Source of the DNA: Uliginosibacterium sp. 31-16
Lineage (GTDB): Bacteria > Pseudomonadota > Gammaproteobacteria > Burkholderiales > Rhodocyclaceae
DNA length: 64,000 bases
Reading direction: 5' to 3'
NCBI RefSeq assembly: GCF_030730865.1
Contig: NZ_JAVALZ010000006.1
Coordinates: 1 to 64,000, forward strand
The position numbers were made by a program, and so were the translations under genes. Shown here one piece after another: positions 18,647 to 27,221 of the stretch. A model generated the notes under the pieces. The model did no database searches. It saw nothing but the letters and a program-made list of their open reading frames with translations, and was not told where the DNA came from. Each line of letters begins with the position of its first letter. Position 1 is the first letter of the stretch.

Positions 18647-19236
18647 ACCGGCTCAGCTCCCACTTCCCGCTGATCATTGCCGCTCTGCTGGCCGCCGCCA
18701 CCTTCTGGCTGGAGCAGGTCGTGCGCAACGAATACCGCAGCGGGCTGGGCAATGCCCGTCACGATCCCGACCTGATTGTCGATCAGGTCAGCATCGACCG
18801 TTTCGATCTCACCGGCAAACGCATCTCGCGCATGACGGGCAGCAAACTTCTGCACTACCCGGATGACGATACGGCCGAAATCACCAGCCCGGTCATCACC
18901 CTGACGCGCGATGCCCGCCCCACCGTCTTCACCAGCAAGACGGCGCACGTCAACAATGAAACCAAGGTCGTCGTGATGCGCGACTCGGTGCGTGGGGAGC
19001 GCGCGGCAACTGCTGACACACCACTCCAGACACTGGAAACCGAAGTTCTCACGGTACTGACCGACGACGAAATCGCGCGCACCGACAAGCCTGTATTCAT
19101 GACCCAAGGGGCAAGCCACATGTCCGGCATCGGCGCCGAATGGAACAATATCACCGGGCTGTTCACGATCCACAGCATGGTCCGTGCGACCTTGCTTCCC
19201 AAGCCAGGCGCATCCCAACCCCGAGCCCCCGACTGA
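18643..19236 (+). CDS. lptC: LPS export protein LptC
   Basis: Bitopic inner-membrane protein that passes LPS from LptBFG to LptA. The 197 residues begin with one transmembrane helix (about 8-24) and continue as a periplasmic beta-jellyroll domain. Position between kdsC and lptA is the conserved order in proteobacteria. The start overlaps the kdsC stop by 4 bp. Confidence 0.9.
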   Translation: MNRLSSHFPLIIAALLAAATFWLEQVVRNEYRSGLGNARHDPDLIVDQVSIDRFDLTGKRISRMTGSKLLHYPDDDTAEITSPVITLTRDARPTVFTSKTAHVNNETKVVVMRDSVRGERAATADTPLQTLETEVLTVLTDDEIARTDKPVFMTQGASHMSGIGAEWNNITGLFTIHSMVRATLLPKPGASQPRAPD

Positions 19237-19304
19237 TCCGTTAATGAACACATGCGCAGCCATGCCGCGCATGCTTTGCCCCTGATCACAGCGAGACCCC
19301 ATTT

Positions 19305-19862
19305 ATGTCCCCAGCCTTCCGCTTCTCCCTGTTCGCCCTGCTGCTGATTGCGCCACTGGCTCACGCCGAACGTGCGGACCGCAGCAAGCCGGTCACCATC
19401 GAATCAGACCGCCTCAGCGTTGATGATCGCAACAAGGTTCAGGTATTCGAAGGCCGCGTGAAATTGACACAAGGCACGCTGGAAATCACCTCGGACAAAC
19501 TCGTCGTCACACAGGACGCAGAAGGTTTCCAAAAGGGTGTGGCCACCGGTGGCAAGGACGGGCTGGCACGCTTCCGCCAGAAACGCGAAGGCAAGAACGA
19601 ATACACCGAAGGCGAAGCCGAACGCATCGAGTACGAAGGACGCAACGACATGGCCAAGCTGTTCACGCGCGCCATGACCCGCAGCGGACTTGATGAAACC
19701 CGCGGTCAGTACATCGAATACAACGGCTATACCGAGCAATACACCGTAACCAACGGCCCGAACGCCAGCGTTTCAAAGAACAGCAACGAACGCGTGCACA
19801 CCACCATCTGGCCCAAAGGCACTGCGCCTGAAACGGCCGTATCACGTCCGGCTGGCAAATAG
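19305..19862 (+). CDS. lptA: LPS transport periplasmic protein LptA
   Basis: Builds the periplasmic bridge that carries LPS to LptD. The 185-residue precursor has a signal peptide cleaved after SLAHA-type LAHA (about residue 22), and an OstA-like domain opening with KPVTIESDRLSVDDRNKVQVFEGRV. It follows lptC by 68 bp. In most betaproteobacteria lptB and rpoN come next; here the operon stops and a 746-bp non-coding stretch follows, so lptB must lie elsewhere. Confidence 0.93.
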   Translation: MSPAFRFSLFALLLIAPLAHAERADRSKPVTIESDRLSVDDRNKVQVFEGRVKLTQGTLEITSDKLVVTQDAEGFQKGVATGGKDGLARFRQKREGKNEYTEGEAERIEYEGRNDMAKLFTRAMTRSGLDETRGQYIEYNGYTEQYTVTNGPNASVSKNSNERVHTTIWPKGTAPETAVSRPAGK

Positions 19863-20608
19863 GCCTGCGCCGCTTCAAGTTGGTCCGCACTGCACGCGCC
19901 GGACTCCGGCCCTAGCCGGAACAGCCTCTGCGCGTAGGGTTTGTTGCTCCGCTGGCAGCCTCGGTTCAAGTCCTGAACCATGTCCCTGTGGCCGCCCATA
20001 CCCTCTCCGGGGAAGGCGGCCAAGCTGACTCCAGTCGGCTGCCACGCATGGCGTACGCCTGCAATCACCCGCAGGGCGTCCTTCGACAAGCGCGGGCAGG
20101 CCACCTCGATGCACGGCTTTCAAGCCGGACTATTTCGAGGTGTGCGAGGTCCAAACAAATCGGCCTGAATCAATAATCAAAGCCGGAAAACATAGCAAGG
20201 GGAGCCTGCGGCAGGACGACTCAAAAGCACTCCATCTGCCTCTACCTCCTCAAGACCCGCTTCGCGCCTGCTTCTCCAGACAGGATATCTGCACAAGCGC
20301 GCCCCGCCTGCCTCTCTGACATGCCTCCCCTGAAAGCCTTGCGCAGCGCAGCATAGCAAGCACCCTCAAAAGCATTTCGCACCGCATCAAGCAGCCCGCC
20401 CATCCGGACAGCTAACCGGATACAAACCCTTGTGGATAATGGTTACAAGCGGACATAATCGCGATTGATGCAGCGCAACATTTCTTGCTTGACAGGCGCA
20501 AAATCCTTCTTATAATTCGCATTGTGCGGCGCAGCAATGATTGATCAGGCAGCACATGCAGCACCTTGTGTAGCCGCGTTATCCCTAGACCAATATCAGG
20601 AGTCAGAC
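19863..20608. other. 746-bp intergenic region
   Basis: No supported gene. The first 250 bp are GC-rich with several small palindromes, including GGTTCAAGTCCTGAACC at 19964-19980 and a degenerate REP-like core near 20081. Two copies of a loose CATAGCAAG...CTCAAAAGCA pattern start near 20193 and 20353. The last 120 bp hold the phasin promoter. It occupies the place where lptB would be expected. Confidence 0.5.
20489..20516 (+). promoter_or_regulatory. Near-consensus sigma-70 promoter of the phasin gene
   Basis: TTGACA at 20489-20494 and TATAAT at 20511-20516 are both perfect consensus hexamers, separated by 16 bp. This is the strongest promoter visible in the window and fits an abundant granule protein. 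The leader to the start codon is about 85 nt. Confidence 0.85.
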
Positions 20609-21169
20609 ATGTCCCTTCCCGAACAAATCAGCACCGCCAACAAGGCGTCCATTGAAGCCGCACTGACCTTCGCCAACACCGCGTTTGCCAGCGCCGAAAA
20701 GCTCGCCACCCTCAACCTCAATACCGCCCGCGCCATGCTGGAAGACAGCGTCGCCACCGCCAAGACCCTGCTCGGCGCCAAGGATGCACAGGAACTCGTG
20801 TCCCTGCAGTCAGCCCTGGCTCAACCGACCGTGGAAAAAATCGTTTCCTACAGCCGCAGCGTGTATGAAATCAGCGCAGCAGCTCAGGAAGACATCAGCA
20901 AGATCCTAGAATCGCAACTGAGCGAAGTGAACAAGAACGTCTCCGCCGCACTGGACAAGGCAGCCAAGTCCGCTCCGGCCGGTTCCGACGTGGCTGTGGC
21001 TGCCGTCAAGTCCGCCATCGCTGCAGCAAACTCCGCTTACGACAGCATCAACAAGGCCGCCAAACAGGTCGCCGAAATCGCCGAAGCCAATGTGGCCGCA
21101 GCGACCACCGCGACAGTCAAGGCCGTCGGCGCTTCCGCCGCTTCGACCAAAGGCAAGAAGGCCGCCTGA
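20609..21169 (+). CDS. phaP: Phasin, polyhydroxyalkanoate granule protein
   Basis: Coats PHA storage granules. From the ATG at 20609, which has CAGGAG 7-12 bp upstream, the protein has 186 residues. It is almost wholly helical, rich in Ala, Ser and Lys with very few aromatics. The phasin-family core covers about 10-120 (TARAMLEDSVATAKTLLGAKD) and the Ala-rich tail ends in KGKKAA. The length matches betaproteobacterial PhaP (about 180-190). A strong promoter and terminator frame it as a single-gene unit. A longer frame to 20522 lacks a binding site and overlaps the promoter leader. Confidence 0.93.
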   Translation: MSLPEQISTANKASIEAALTFANTAFASAEKLATLNLNTARAMLEDSVATAKTLLGAKDAQELVSLQSALAQPTVEKIVSYSRSVYEISAAAQEDISKILESQLSEVNKNVSAALDKAAKSAPAGSDVAVAAVKSAIAAANSAYDSINKAAKQVAEIAEANVAAATTATVKAVGASAASTKGKKAA

Positions 21170-21211
21170 GTTTCAGCTCATCGGGCCCCGGCCGCAACCG
21201 CCGGGCTTTTC

Positions 21212-21242
21212 AACCCGCAGCCGCAATGGCTGCGGGTTTTTT
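21212..21242 (+). terminator. Rho-independent terminator of phaP
   Basis: AACCCGCAGCC (21212-21222) pairs perfectly with GGCTGCGGGTT (21228-21238) around GCAAT, followed by a run of T. The smaller hairpin GGCCCCGGCC...CCGGG just before it may add to termination. Confidence 0.9.
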
Positions 21243-21574
21243 ACGTCCCGAACAATTTCCATGAAAAGGGTTCTGAAAATGGGCCGGAGATCACGCATCA
21301 GCCCAGCCTCACTACTTGTCAGGCAAAAGTACGACTGAGCCTCTTTTCGAAGAACCCGACGCTGTACCTTTGGCGCAGTAATAAATAGCTCTCGCTGCAC
21401 AAAGAAAAGGACAACCAGCCCCGCAATTTATGGCCAATGTCTTGTCGATTAGACCTTTCACCAAACGACATCTACGAATAGCAGAGCCAAATTTATCCAG
21501 CCACCGCGAGGTATTGTGCGGATGCTGTTTATCTCCCCCTCGTTCCAGAACTTTCCTCGCATCCTGAGCGGTAA

Positions 21575-21606
21575 ACAAAAAAAGGCAGCCCGAAGGCTGC
21601 CCTTTT
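21575..21606 (-). terminator. Rho-independent terminator of the porin gene
   Basis: On the minus strand GGCAGCC-TTCG-GGCTGCC, a 7-bp stem with a stable TTCG tetraloop, is followed by seven T. The plus strand also ends in TTTT, so it may act in both directions. Confidence 0.9.
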
Positions 21607-21632
21607 AGAGAACCAATCGTCCTTGCGGAGGA

Positions 21633-22850
21633 TCAGAATTCCTTCATGATACCGACCTTGATGGTCGTTGCGTCAGCCTTGGTCGCATCGCCGCTGAAGC
21701 CAACTGCGTTGCCGACATACTTGCCGTTAGTAAGCTTCTCTTGACGCTCAAAGTCGGTCTTCTGCAGGTTGGCGTACACTTGCACGCTCTTGCTCAGGAA
21801 GTAGGAACCGCCGATCATGATCGACTTGCCGCTGTTACGGCCGGTCGGGCCGGAACCCATATCCATCAGGTGGGAAACACCCAGACCGACTTCAGCCTTG
21901 CCGTCGAAGTTGTACGACAGCACGAAGTTGGTGGTCTTTTCCTTGTAGTAACCGGCAACAGCATCATCAGGCGACTTGTCACCCACGGAAGCGCCCTTGA
22001 ACACGTTGTATGCGGTCGAGAGTTTCAGGTTCTTGTTGCCCGGGATCGGACGGATGTTCAGGTAAGCGTGGGTGAAATTGCGGCCCAAGCCTTCAGCACC
22101 GCTCTGAGCAGCAGACGGACGCACGTCGGTCACGTCAAAGCCCCAATCCACGATACCGTCCATGATCACGCCTTCGGAACCGATCACGTACACATTGCCG
22201 GAAGACGGATTCGTCAGCGTAGCGCCGCCTTCAGAGTCATTGTTGCCACCCTTCTGGTTGTCGCCGATAGCGTAGGTTGCCTTGACCAGAGTCTTGACCG
22301 GGCCAAGATTGAAGGTCGGCGACCAGTAAGTCGTGTTGCGGTTGGTCAGAGACTCTTCACGGAACTGGGACACACCGAACTTGACCAGCTCGGTATCCTT
22401 CGGCGTCACCATGTAGGGCTTCTCTGCCAGTTTGTATTCGTTGCTGGCCAGGTTAGCAGTACCCCACTGCAGCGTGCCGAACGGGGTGGTGAAAGCCATG
22501 GCCTTCTTATCGTTGGAGTTCAGGCCGCCAGTCGACGTGATCTTGTTCGACGAATCCTGGCTGAAACCCTTGCCTTCATGCACGTTGCCGAAACGAAGAT
22601 CGAAGTCCACACGAACTTCATATCCCGGAGCGATGGTTTCCTTGGCGCCGATGGACACGCGGGTGGTCGAGTTGCAACCGCCTTCTTGCGATTCCTTGGT
22701 ACCGATCATGTTGCCGTCGGCATCCTTGGATTGAGCACGGGCGAACTGATAGCAAGCGTCAAATTTGCCACCCACGGTGACGGAAGTTTGCGCGAAAGCG
22801 GCGCCGGACATCAGACCAGCAACAGCCAGAGCGATGAGTTTCTTCTGCAT
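21633..22850 (-). CDS. Outer-membrane general porin (Omp32/porin_4 type)
   Basis: Trimeric beta-barrel for passive uptake of small solutes. The 405-residue precursor has a signal peptide, MQKKLIALAVAGLMSGAAFA, cleaved before QTSV. Many alternating strands follow, and the chain ends in Phe, the BAM recognition residue. The N-terminal mature segment SVTVGGKFDACYQF is typical of betaproteobacterial porins. A GAGGAGAA binding site precedes the ATG. A -35/-10 like pair (TTGCCC, 17 bp, CACAAT) lies about 90-120 bp upstream. The oligogalacturonide lyase gene is upstream on the same strand but has its own terminator, so the two are probably separate units. Confidence 0.9.
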   Translation of the reverse strand: MQKKLIALAVAGLMSGAAFAQTSVTVGGKFDACYQFARAQSKDADGNMIGTKESQEGGCNSTTRVSIGAKETIAPGYEVRVDFDLRFGNVHEGKGFSQDSSNKITSTGGLNSNDKKAMAFTTPFGTLQWGTANLASNEYKLAEKPYMVTPKDTELVKFGVSQFREESLTNRNTTYWSPTFNLGPVKTLVKATYAIGDNQKGGNNDSEGGATLTNPSSGNVYVIGSEGVIMDGIVDWGFDVTDVRPSAAQSGAEGLGRNFTHAYLNIRPIPGNKNLKLSTAYNVFKGASVGDKSPDDAVAGYYKEKTTNFVLSYNFDGKAEVGLGVSHLMDMGSGPTGRNSGKSIMIGGSYFLSKSVQVYANLQKTDFERQEKLTNGKYVGNAVGFSGDATKADATTIKVGIMKEF

Positions 22851-23049
22851 GAATAATTCTCCTCACAGTTGAAGATCGGGGCGCGGCGTCAGCCATCACT
22901 CCCGTCCCACCTCTCGCGATTCGAGAAGTTGAGGCGATTGTGGCAAGCACCCCACCCCCGGGCAAGACAAAACCATCAATTGCACGCATCCGGAAGACGA
23001 GTTGTTGTGAGGATGCAACACAAAGCATTGTTTTCCAGACGCAGAAAAA

Positions 23050-23076
23050 CAAAACGGGCCCGAAGGCCCGTTTTTA
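23050..23076 (-). terminator. Rho-independent terminator of the lyase gene
   Basis: ACGGGCC (23054-23060) and GGCCCGT (23065-23071) form a 7-bp stem with a TTCG loop on the minus strand, followed by a T-rich tail. Plus-strand TTTTT suggests bidirectional use. Confidence 0.88.
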
Positions 23077-23095
23077 CAGATGCTGCGCCCAGCTA

Positions 23096-24250
23096 TCAGG
23101 TCGGAAGATCCGCCAGATAAACCGCAGGCTCACCTTCAAAGTCCGAGGAGAAGAGCACACGCTTGTTGTCCGGCGTGAACCCAGGGTGTGGATGCGTCAC
23201 CTGACGATCATTGCGATACACCTTCCAGGAGGAGTTGTGTTCGCAGATCTTCTTGGTGGTTTTGTTCTTCAGATCGAACAAGTACAGGAAAGGATCGTTC
23301 TCATGGGTGTGCGAAGCGGTATCCTGGACATCAGCCGGCGTGTCGCAGCCGTCGCCCACGGCCAGCGAACCATCGTAGTTGCTGTACAGGTGCGAGCACG
23401 GCGGCATGGTCAGCACGGCTTCGTTTTCCAGCGTCACCGGATCGGCCACGCAGATCCAGCGATCCGAACTGCCTTTCTTGTAAGACACGTACATCATCTT
23501 GGAGCCATCCGGCACCCAGAATTCGTGCGTGCAGGCTTCGCCTTCTTCCTGCTGCTTGACCTTGCGCGGGTTCGTGCCGTCTTCATTGATCATCCACATG
23601 CGTGAATCGATGAGGTCATGCGGACCTTCGTGACAGAAAGCCACGGTGTTGTCATCAAACGGACGATAGATCGGGTGGCCCATCCAGCGCTTTTCATCGA
23701 CCAGCACTTCACTGGTGCCCTTTTCGATATCGACGATGATCAGGCGGCAGCGCGGCTTCATGTGGAACTGTTCGGCGAACTGCTCCCAGGTCGTCAGCGG
23801 CAGCAGGTCGCCATCGACCACTTCGATGCCCGCCAGTTTGGTGCAATCGCTGTTCGACCCCCAGGTGCCGTAACCCTTCCAGCCGTCCGGCACGGTGTAA
23901 TAGGTTTCTTCCTTGAGTGTAGCCAGGTCAACGCGGCGCATTTCCTTGGTGCCCTGACGGTAATAGAAGGTCTTGTCGTCCGGAGAGAGGAAACAGCCAA
24001 AGGTATTGTTGCCAGCGCCTTCGGTAATCTGGGTGGCCACCTGGGTTTCCAGATCAAGCAGGAAATTGTTCCAGTTGTTGTCGAACCAGCCGCCGAACAT
24101 GAGCTTCTTGCCATCATTGGTGAAACACTTCTGATAGAAGTAGTTGCGATGACAGGTCACGTCAGTGGGGGTCAGCCGGGTGACGCGCACGCCGGTACTG
24201 GGATCGGTATATTCGTGAAACTTGAGCTGGAAGGTATCGCCCTTGGCCAT
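23096..24250 (-). CDS. ogl: Oligogalacturonide lyase (PL22)
   Basis: Cytoplasmic beta-eliminase that cleaves short oligogalacturonides from pectin into 4,5-unsaturated monomer. The 384 residues fit the seven-bladed beta-propeller family (about 388 in enterobacteria). His287 (CSHLY), Gln350, His353 and His355 (QVTHPH) coincide in number and context with the Mn-coordinating residues described for the Yersinia enterocolitica enzyme. No signal peptide is present, as in cytosolic Ogl. No other pectin gene (kduI, kduD, kdgK, a TogMNAB transporter or KdgM) is next to it, which is unusual. The ATG at 24250 has GGGGATAAC upstream. Confidence 0.88.
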   Translation of the reverse strand: MAKGDTFQLKFHEYTDPSTGVRVTRLTPTDVTCHRNYFYQKCFTNDGKKLMFGGWFDNNWNNFLLDLETQVATQITEGAGNNTFGCFLSPDDKTFYYRQGTKEMRRVDLATLKEETYYTVPDGWKGYGTWGSNSDCTKLAGIEVVDGDLLPLTTWEQFAEQFHMKPRCRLIIVDIEKGTSEVLVDEKRWMGHPIYRPFDDNTVAFCHEGPHDLIDSRMWMINEDGTNPRKVKQQEEGEACTHEFWVPDGSKMMYVSYKKGSSDRWICVADPVTLENEAVLTMPPCSHLYSNYDGSLAVGDGCDTPADVQDTASHTHENDPFLYLFDLKNKTTKKICEHNSSWKVYRNDRQVTHPHPGFTPDNKRVLFSSDFEGEPAVYLADLPT

Positions 24251-24433
24251 GTGTTATCCCCTGCAAAAAACCGGAAGCCTGCGGGAATGCGCTTCCGATG
24301 GTCGTCCGGGATTTTACGGCATTTGTCGGAGCAATCTTTAACCTGCCCACAAGATTGTGGTCGCCAGACTTGGCCAATTGACCCAAGGCAAGGCCGGGGG
24401 ATAATGCACTGACTAAGCTTGGAGCCCGTTTCA

Positions 24434-25453
24434 ATGCCCCCATCAATCATGCGCAAACCTGAGCTGGTCTGCCCTGCCGGCAGCCTTCCGGCGCTCAAGA
24501 TGGCCGTCGACAATGGCGCCGACACCGTCTATCTGGGCCTCAAGGATGCCACCAACGCCCGCAATTTTGCCGGCCTGAATTTCGATCAGAACTCCGCCAG
24601 TGAGGGAATTCGCTACGCCCAGAGCCGTGGCCGCCAGGTGCTGATGGCCATCAACACCTACGCCCAGGCCGGCGAAGAGAAGCGCTGGCATCAGGCGGTG
24701 GATATGGCCGCCGGGCTGGGCGTAGATGCGGTCATCATGGCTGACCCCGGCCTGCTGGATTACGCCAGCAAAACCCACCCGCAACTGCGTCGCCATCTGT
24801 CCGTGCAGGGCTCGGCCACCAATTACGAAGCCATCAACCTGTATCGCGATCTGTTCGGGATTTCGCGTGCAGTGCTGCCGCGGGTGCTGACCTTGTCGCA
24901 GGTCGAGCATGTGATCGCTCATACCGATGTGGAGATCGAGGTCTTCGGCTTCGGCAGCCTCTGCGTGATGGTGGAGGGCCGCTGCCTGCTCTCCAGCTAC
25001 GCCACAGGCGAGTCGCCTAACACCGCTGGCGTGTGCTCGCCGGCCAAAGCCGTGCGCTGGGTGGAAACACCCCAAGGCACCGAAGCGCGCCTGTCCGGCA
25101 TCCTTATCGACCAGTACGGCCAGGACGAACCTGCGGGCTATCCGACCCTGTGCAAGGGACGTTTCGAGGTCAATGACGAAACCTACTACGCGCTGGAAGA
25201 GCCCACCAGCCTGAACGTGCTGGCCGCGCTGCCGGAACTGCTGCGCATTGGCGTAGCGGCGATCAAGGTGGAAGGCCGTCAGCGCAGCCCGGCCTATGTT
25301 GCCGAAGTCACCCGCACCTTGCGGGCGGCCATCGATGCCGCCCATGTCGATCCGGCCCGCTTCGCGCCCAAACCCGCCTGGGACGCCGCACTGGGCAAGG
25401 TTTCCGAAGGTCAGCACGTAACGTTGGGCGCCTATCTCCGGCCGTGGAAATAG
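24434..25453 (+). CDS. ubiU: Ubiquinone biosynthesis protein UbiU (U32 family)
   Basis: With UbiV forms a [4Fe-4S] hydroxylase that makes ubiquinone without oxygen, using prephenate as the hydroxyl donor in E. coli. The 339 residues begin KPELVCPAGSLPALKMAVDNGADTVYLG, the U32 signature. The cluster-binding Cys set is visible as GSLCVMVEGRC, GVCSP and LCKGR. I chose ATG 24434, which has GGAG 9 bp upstream; ATG 24449 is also possible. Followed by ubiV and ubiT, the conserved trio. This implies growth at low or no oxygen with ubiquinone-dependent respiration, for example on nitrate. Confidence 0.92.
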   Translation: MPPSIMRKPELVCPAGSLPALKMAVDNGADTVYLGLKDATNARNFAGLNFDQNSASEGIRYAQSRGRQVLMAINTYAQAGEEKRWHQAVDMAAGLGVDAVIMADPGLLDYASKTHPQLRRHLSVQGSATNYEAINLYRDLFGISRAVLPRVLTLSQVEHVIAHTDVEIEVFGFGSLCVMVEGRCLLSSYATGESPNTAGVCSPAKAVRWVETPQGTEARLSGILIDQYGQDEPAGYPTLCKGRFEVNDETYYALEEPTSLNVLAALPELLRIGVAAIKVEGRQRSPAYVAEVTRTLRAAIDAAHVDPARFAPKPAWDAALGKVSEGQHVTLGAYLRPWK

Positions 25454-25582
25454 CATGCCCGCTCAGCCGCATGCAGCGGACGTTTCCGGGCGACTACCCC
25501 GAAGACGTCCGTGCGACAAGCCTCTGCGGCACGGCTATCTGAAGAAGCCCGCAGCAAGCGGCTCTACAGACAGCTTGTTGCA
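25453..25582. repeat. Dispersed intergenic inverted repeat, copy 3
   Basis: Lies between ubiU and ubiV. It contains GACAAGCCTCTGCGGCA, CTGAAGAAGCCCGC and AAGCGGCTCTACAG in the family order. A preceding half has GCATGCCCG...CCGGGCG. It starts within a few bases of the ubiU stop. Confidence 0.7.
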
Positions 25583-25625
25583 AACCCGGCATTTCACAAA
25601 AACATAAAACCAACAGGCAAGTGCA

Positions 25626-26513
25626 ATGAAACTTTCTCTGGGCCCTCTGCTCTATTTCTGGCCACGCGATCAAGTACTGGCCTTCTACCGCGACGCCGCC
25701 AACTGGCCTGTCGACACCATTCACCTCGGCGAAGTGGTATGCAGCCGCCGTCAGCAGGTCCGTCTGGATGACTGGCTGGGTCTGGGGCGTGAACTGGCGC
25801 AGGCAGGCAAGGAGATTGTTCTGTCCTGTCAGGCGCTGCTGGAGTCCGAAAGCGAATTGAAAGCCCTGCGCCGCATCTGCGACAACGGCGAGTTTCTGGT
25901 GGAAGCCAATGACATGGGCGCGGTCAAGCTGCTCAAGGGCACGCGCTGGGTCGCCGGCTCGCATCTGAACATTTACAACGCCAGCGCACTCAAGCTCTTC
26001 GCGGGTATGGGTGCAATGCGCTGGGTGCCGCCGGTGGAGATGGATCGTGCCCGACTTCAGACGCTGCTTGCTGAAGCACCCGCAGGAATGGAAACCGAAC
26101 TCTTCGCCTGGGGTCGCCTGCCGCTGGCCTTCTCGGCACGCTGTTTCACCGCGCGACATTTCAATCTGAAGAAGGACGACTGCCAGTTCCGCTGCCTCGA
26201 AGCGCCAGACGGCCTTGAGCTGGATACGCGCGAGGGCGAACATTTCCTCGCCATCAACGGCATCCAGACCCAGTCGGCCGCCACCCATGCCGTCCTGCCG
26301 CATCTGGAGGGCATATCCAGCACGCGGGTCACCAGCCTGCGCATCAGCCCGCAATCGCAGCACACCGCACGCATTGTCGAAATGCACCGCGCCGCGCTGG
26401 ACGGGCTTGCGCTAGACTCCACAGCACTCGCCGCCTTCGCCCCCACCGCCCTGTGCGATGGCTATTGGACAGGCCGCGAAGGCATCAAGCTTGGAGACGA
26501 ACATGTTTGCTGA
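25626..26513 (+). CDS. ubiV: Ubiquinone biosynthesis protein UbiV (U32 family)
   Basis: Partner of UbiU. The 295 residues begin [21 protein letters not shown]. Cys39 (EVVCSRR) and the later Cys triad in [20 protein letters not shown] match the four [4Fe-4S] ligands of the family. The length agrees with E. coli UbiV (292). The gene is 172 bp after ubiU, with a repeat copy between them, and overlaps ubiT by 11 bp. Confidence 0.92.
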   Translation: MKLSLGPLLYFWPRDQVLAFYRDAANWPVDTIHLGEVVCSRRQQVRLDDWLGLGRELAQAGKEIVLSCQALLESESELKALRRICDNGEFLVEANDMGAVKLLKGTRWVAGSHLNIYNASALKLFAGMGAMRWVPPVEMDRARLQTLLAEAPAGMETELFAWGRLPLAFSARCFTARHFNLKKDDCQFRCLEAPDGLELDTREGEHFLAINGIQTQSAATHAVLPHLEGISSTRVTSLRISPQSQHTARIVEMHRAALDGLALDSTALAAFAPTALCDGYWTGREGIKLGDEHVC

Positions 26514-26928
26514 ACTGCGCCCACCGAAATTCCTCGCCGAACTCGGCCCGAAACTACCACAACGCCCGTGGAGCGACGCGCTGTGTGCCAGCCTTGAAGT
26601 AGCCCGCCTGACGAAACAGCTCGACGCCGATTTCAGTTTTCTGGAAGGGCGCACGCTGCGCATCTTCATCGAAGACCTCGGCGCCCGCGCCACCCTGCGC
26701 TACGTCAACGGCCATTTCCGTCCTGCAGCAGCGGATATCGAGGCAGATGTTAGCTTTCGCGCCAGCACCGAGAACTACCTCAAACTTCTGCGTCGCACGG
26801 AAGACCCGGACACTCTGTTCTTCCAGCGCAAGCTGCGCATCGAAGGCGACACCGAGCTGGGGCTGCATCTGAAGAACCTGCTCGACAGCATCGAACCGCC
26901 CGCCTGGTTCAGCAAACTGGTGGCCTGA
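26503..26928 (+). CDS. ubiT: Ubiquinone biosynthesis accessory factor UbiT (SCP2 domain)
   Basis: Lipid-binding accessory factor of the oxygen-independent ubiquinone pathway. The ATG at 26503, with GGAG 7 bp upstream, gives 141 residues. An SCP2-type domain fills about 30-135 ([22 protein letters not shown], and [25 protein letters not shown], the latter diagnostic of YhbT proteins). It overlaps the end of ubiV, so translation is coupled. Confidence 0.9.
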   Translation: MFAELRPPKFLAELGPKLPQRPWSDALCASLEVARLTKQLDADFSFLEGRTLRIFIEDLGARATLRYVNGHFRPAAADIEADVSFRASTENYLKLLRRTEDPDTLFFQRKLRIEGDTELGLHLKNLLDSIEPPAWFSKLVA

Positions 26929-26930
26929 GC

Positions 26931-27221
26931 GTGACCGAGCAGCCCTACGCGCGCTTCCGGAAAGACGAACTGATCCTGCGTGACGAACTTGCCATTGACC
27001 GCACCCTGCTGGCCAACGAAAACACCCTGCTCGCCTATCTGCGCAGCGCGCTGACGCTGGTCATCGCGGGAATCACTTTCATCCACTTCTTTTCTGAAAG
27101 CTGGCTGCTCTGGCTGGGCATCGCCCTGATTCCGCTGGGACTGGGGGTTGGCCTGTTCGGAGGCAGGCGCTTTCGGCGCATGCAGCACAACATCGACAGT
27201 GTGCGCAAGCGCGCGAACTGA
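26931..27221 (+). CDS. DUF202 inner-membrane protein
   Basis: The 96-residue protein starts at GTG 26931, two bases after ubiT. RTLLANENTLLAYLRSALTLV is the DUF202/YidH signature. Two transmembrane helices lie near 40-57 and 62-80, and the C-terminal tail is basic. The function is not known; the family is widespread and not tied to quinone synthesis. It overlaps truC by one base. Confidence 0.8.
   Translation: MTEQPYARFRKDELILRDELAIDRTLLANENTLLAYLRSALTLVIAGITFIHFFSESWLLWLGIALIPLGLGVGLFGGRRFRRMQHNIDSVRKRAN

Larger units (their letters stand above)
21170..21632. other. 463-bp region between convergent phaP and porin genes
   Basis: Framed by the two facing terminators. The 330 bp in the middle are less GC-rich than the surroundings and hold no convincing gene; frames up to 88 codons exist but show no family features or ribosome binding sites. 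Confidence 0.5.

Noticed and set aside
19964-19980. GGTTCAAGTCC, resembling a tRNA T-arm
   Set aside because: The flanks pair as a short GGTTCA/TGAACC hairpin and there is no acceptor, D or anticodon arm at the right distances.
19727-20104. 125-codon minus-strand frame covering the lptA end and the following gap
   Set aside because: It overlaps lptA antisense by about 135 bp and shows no motif; it is not a remnant of lptB.
21312-21578. 88-codon minus-strand frame between phaP and the porin
   Set aside because: No ribosome binding site and no family resemblance, and it overlaps the end of the porin terminator region.
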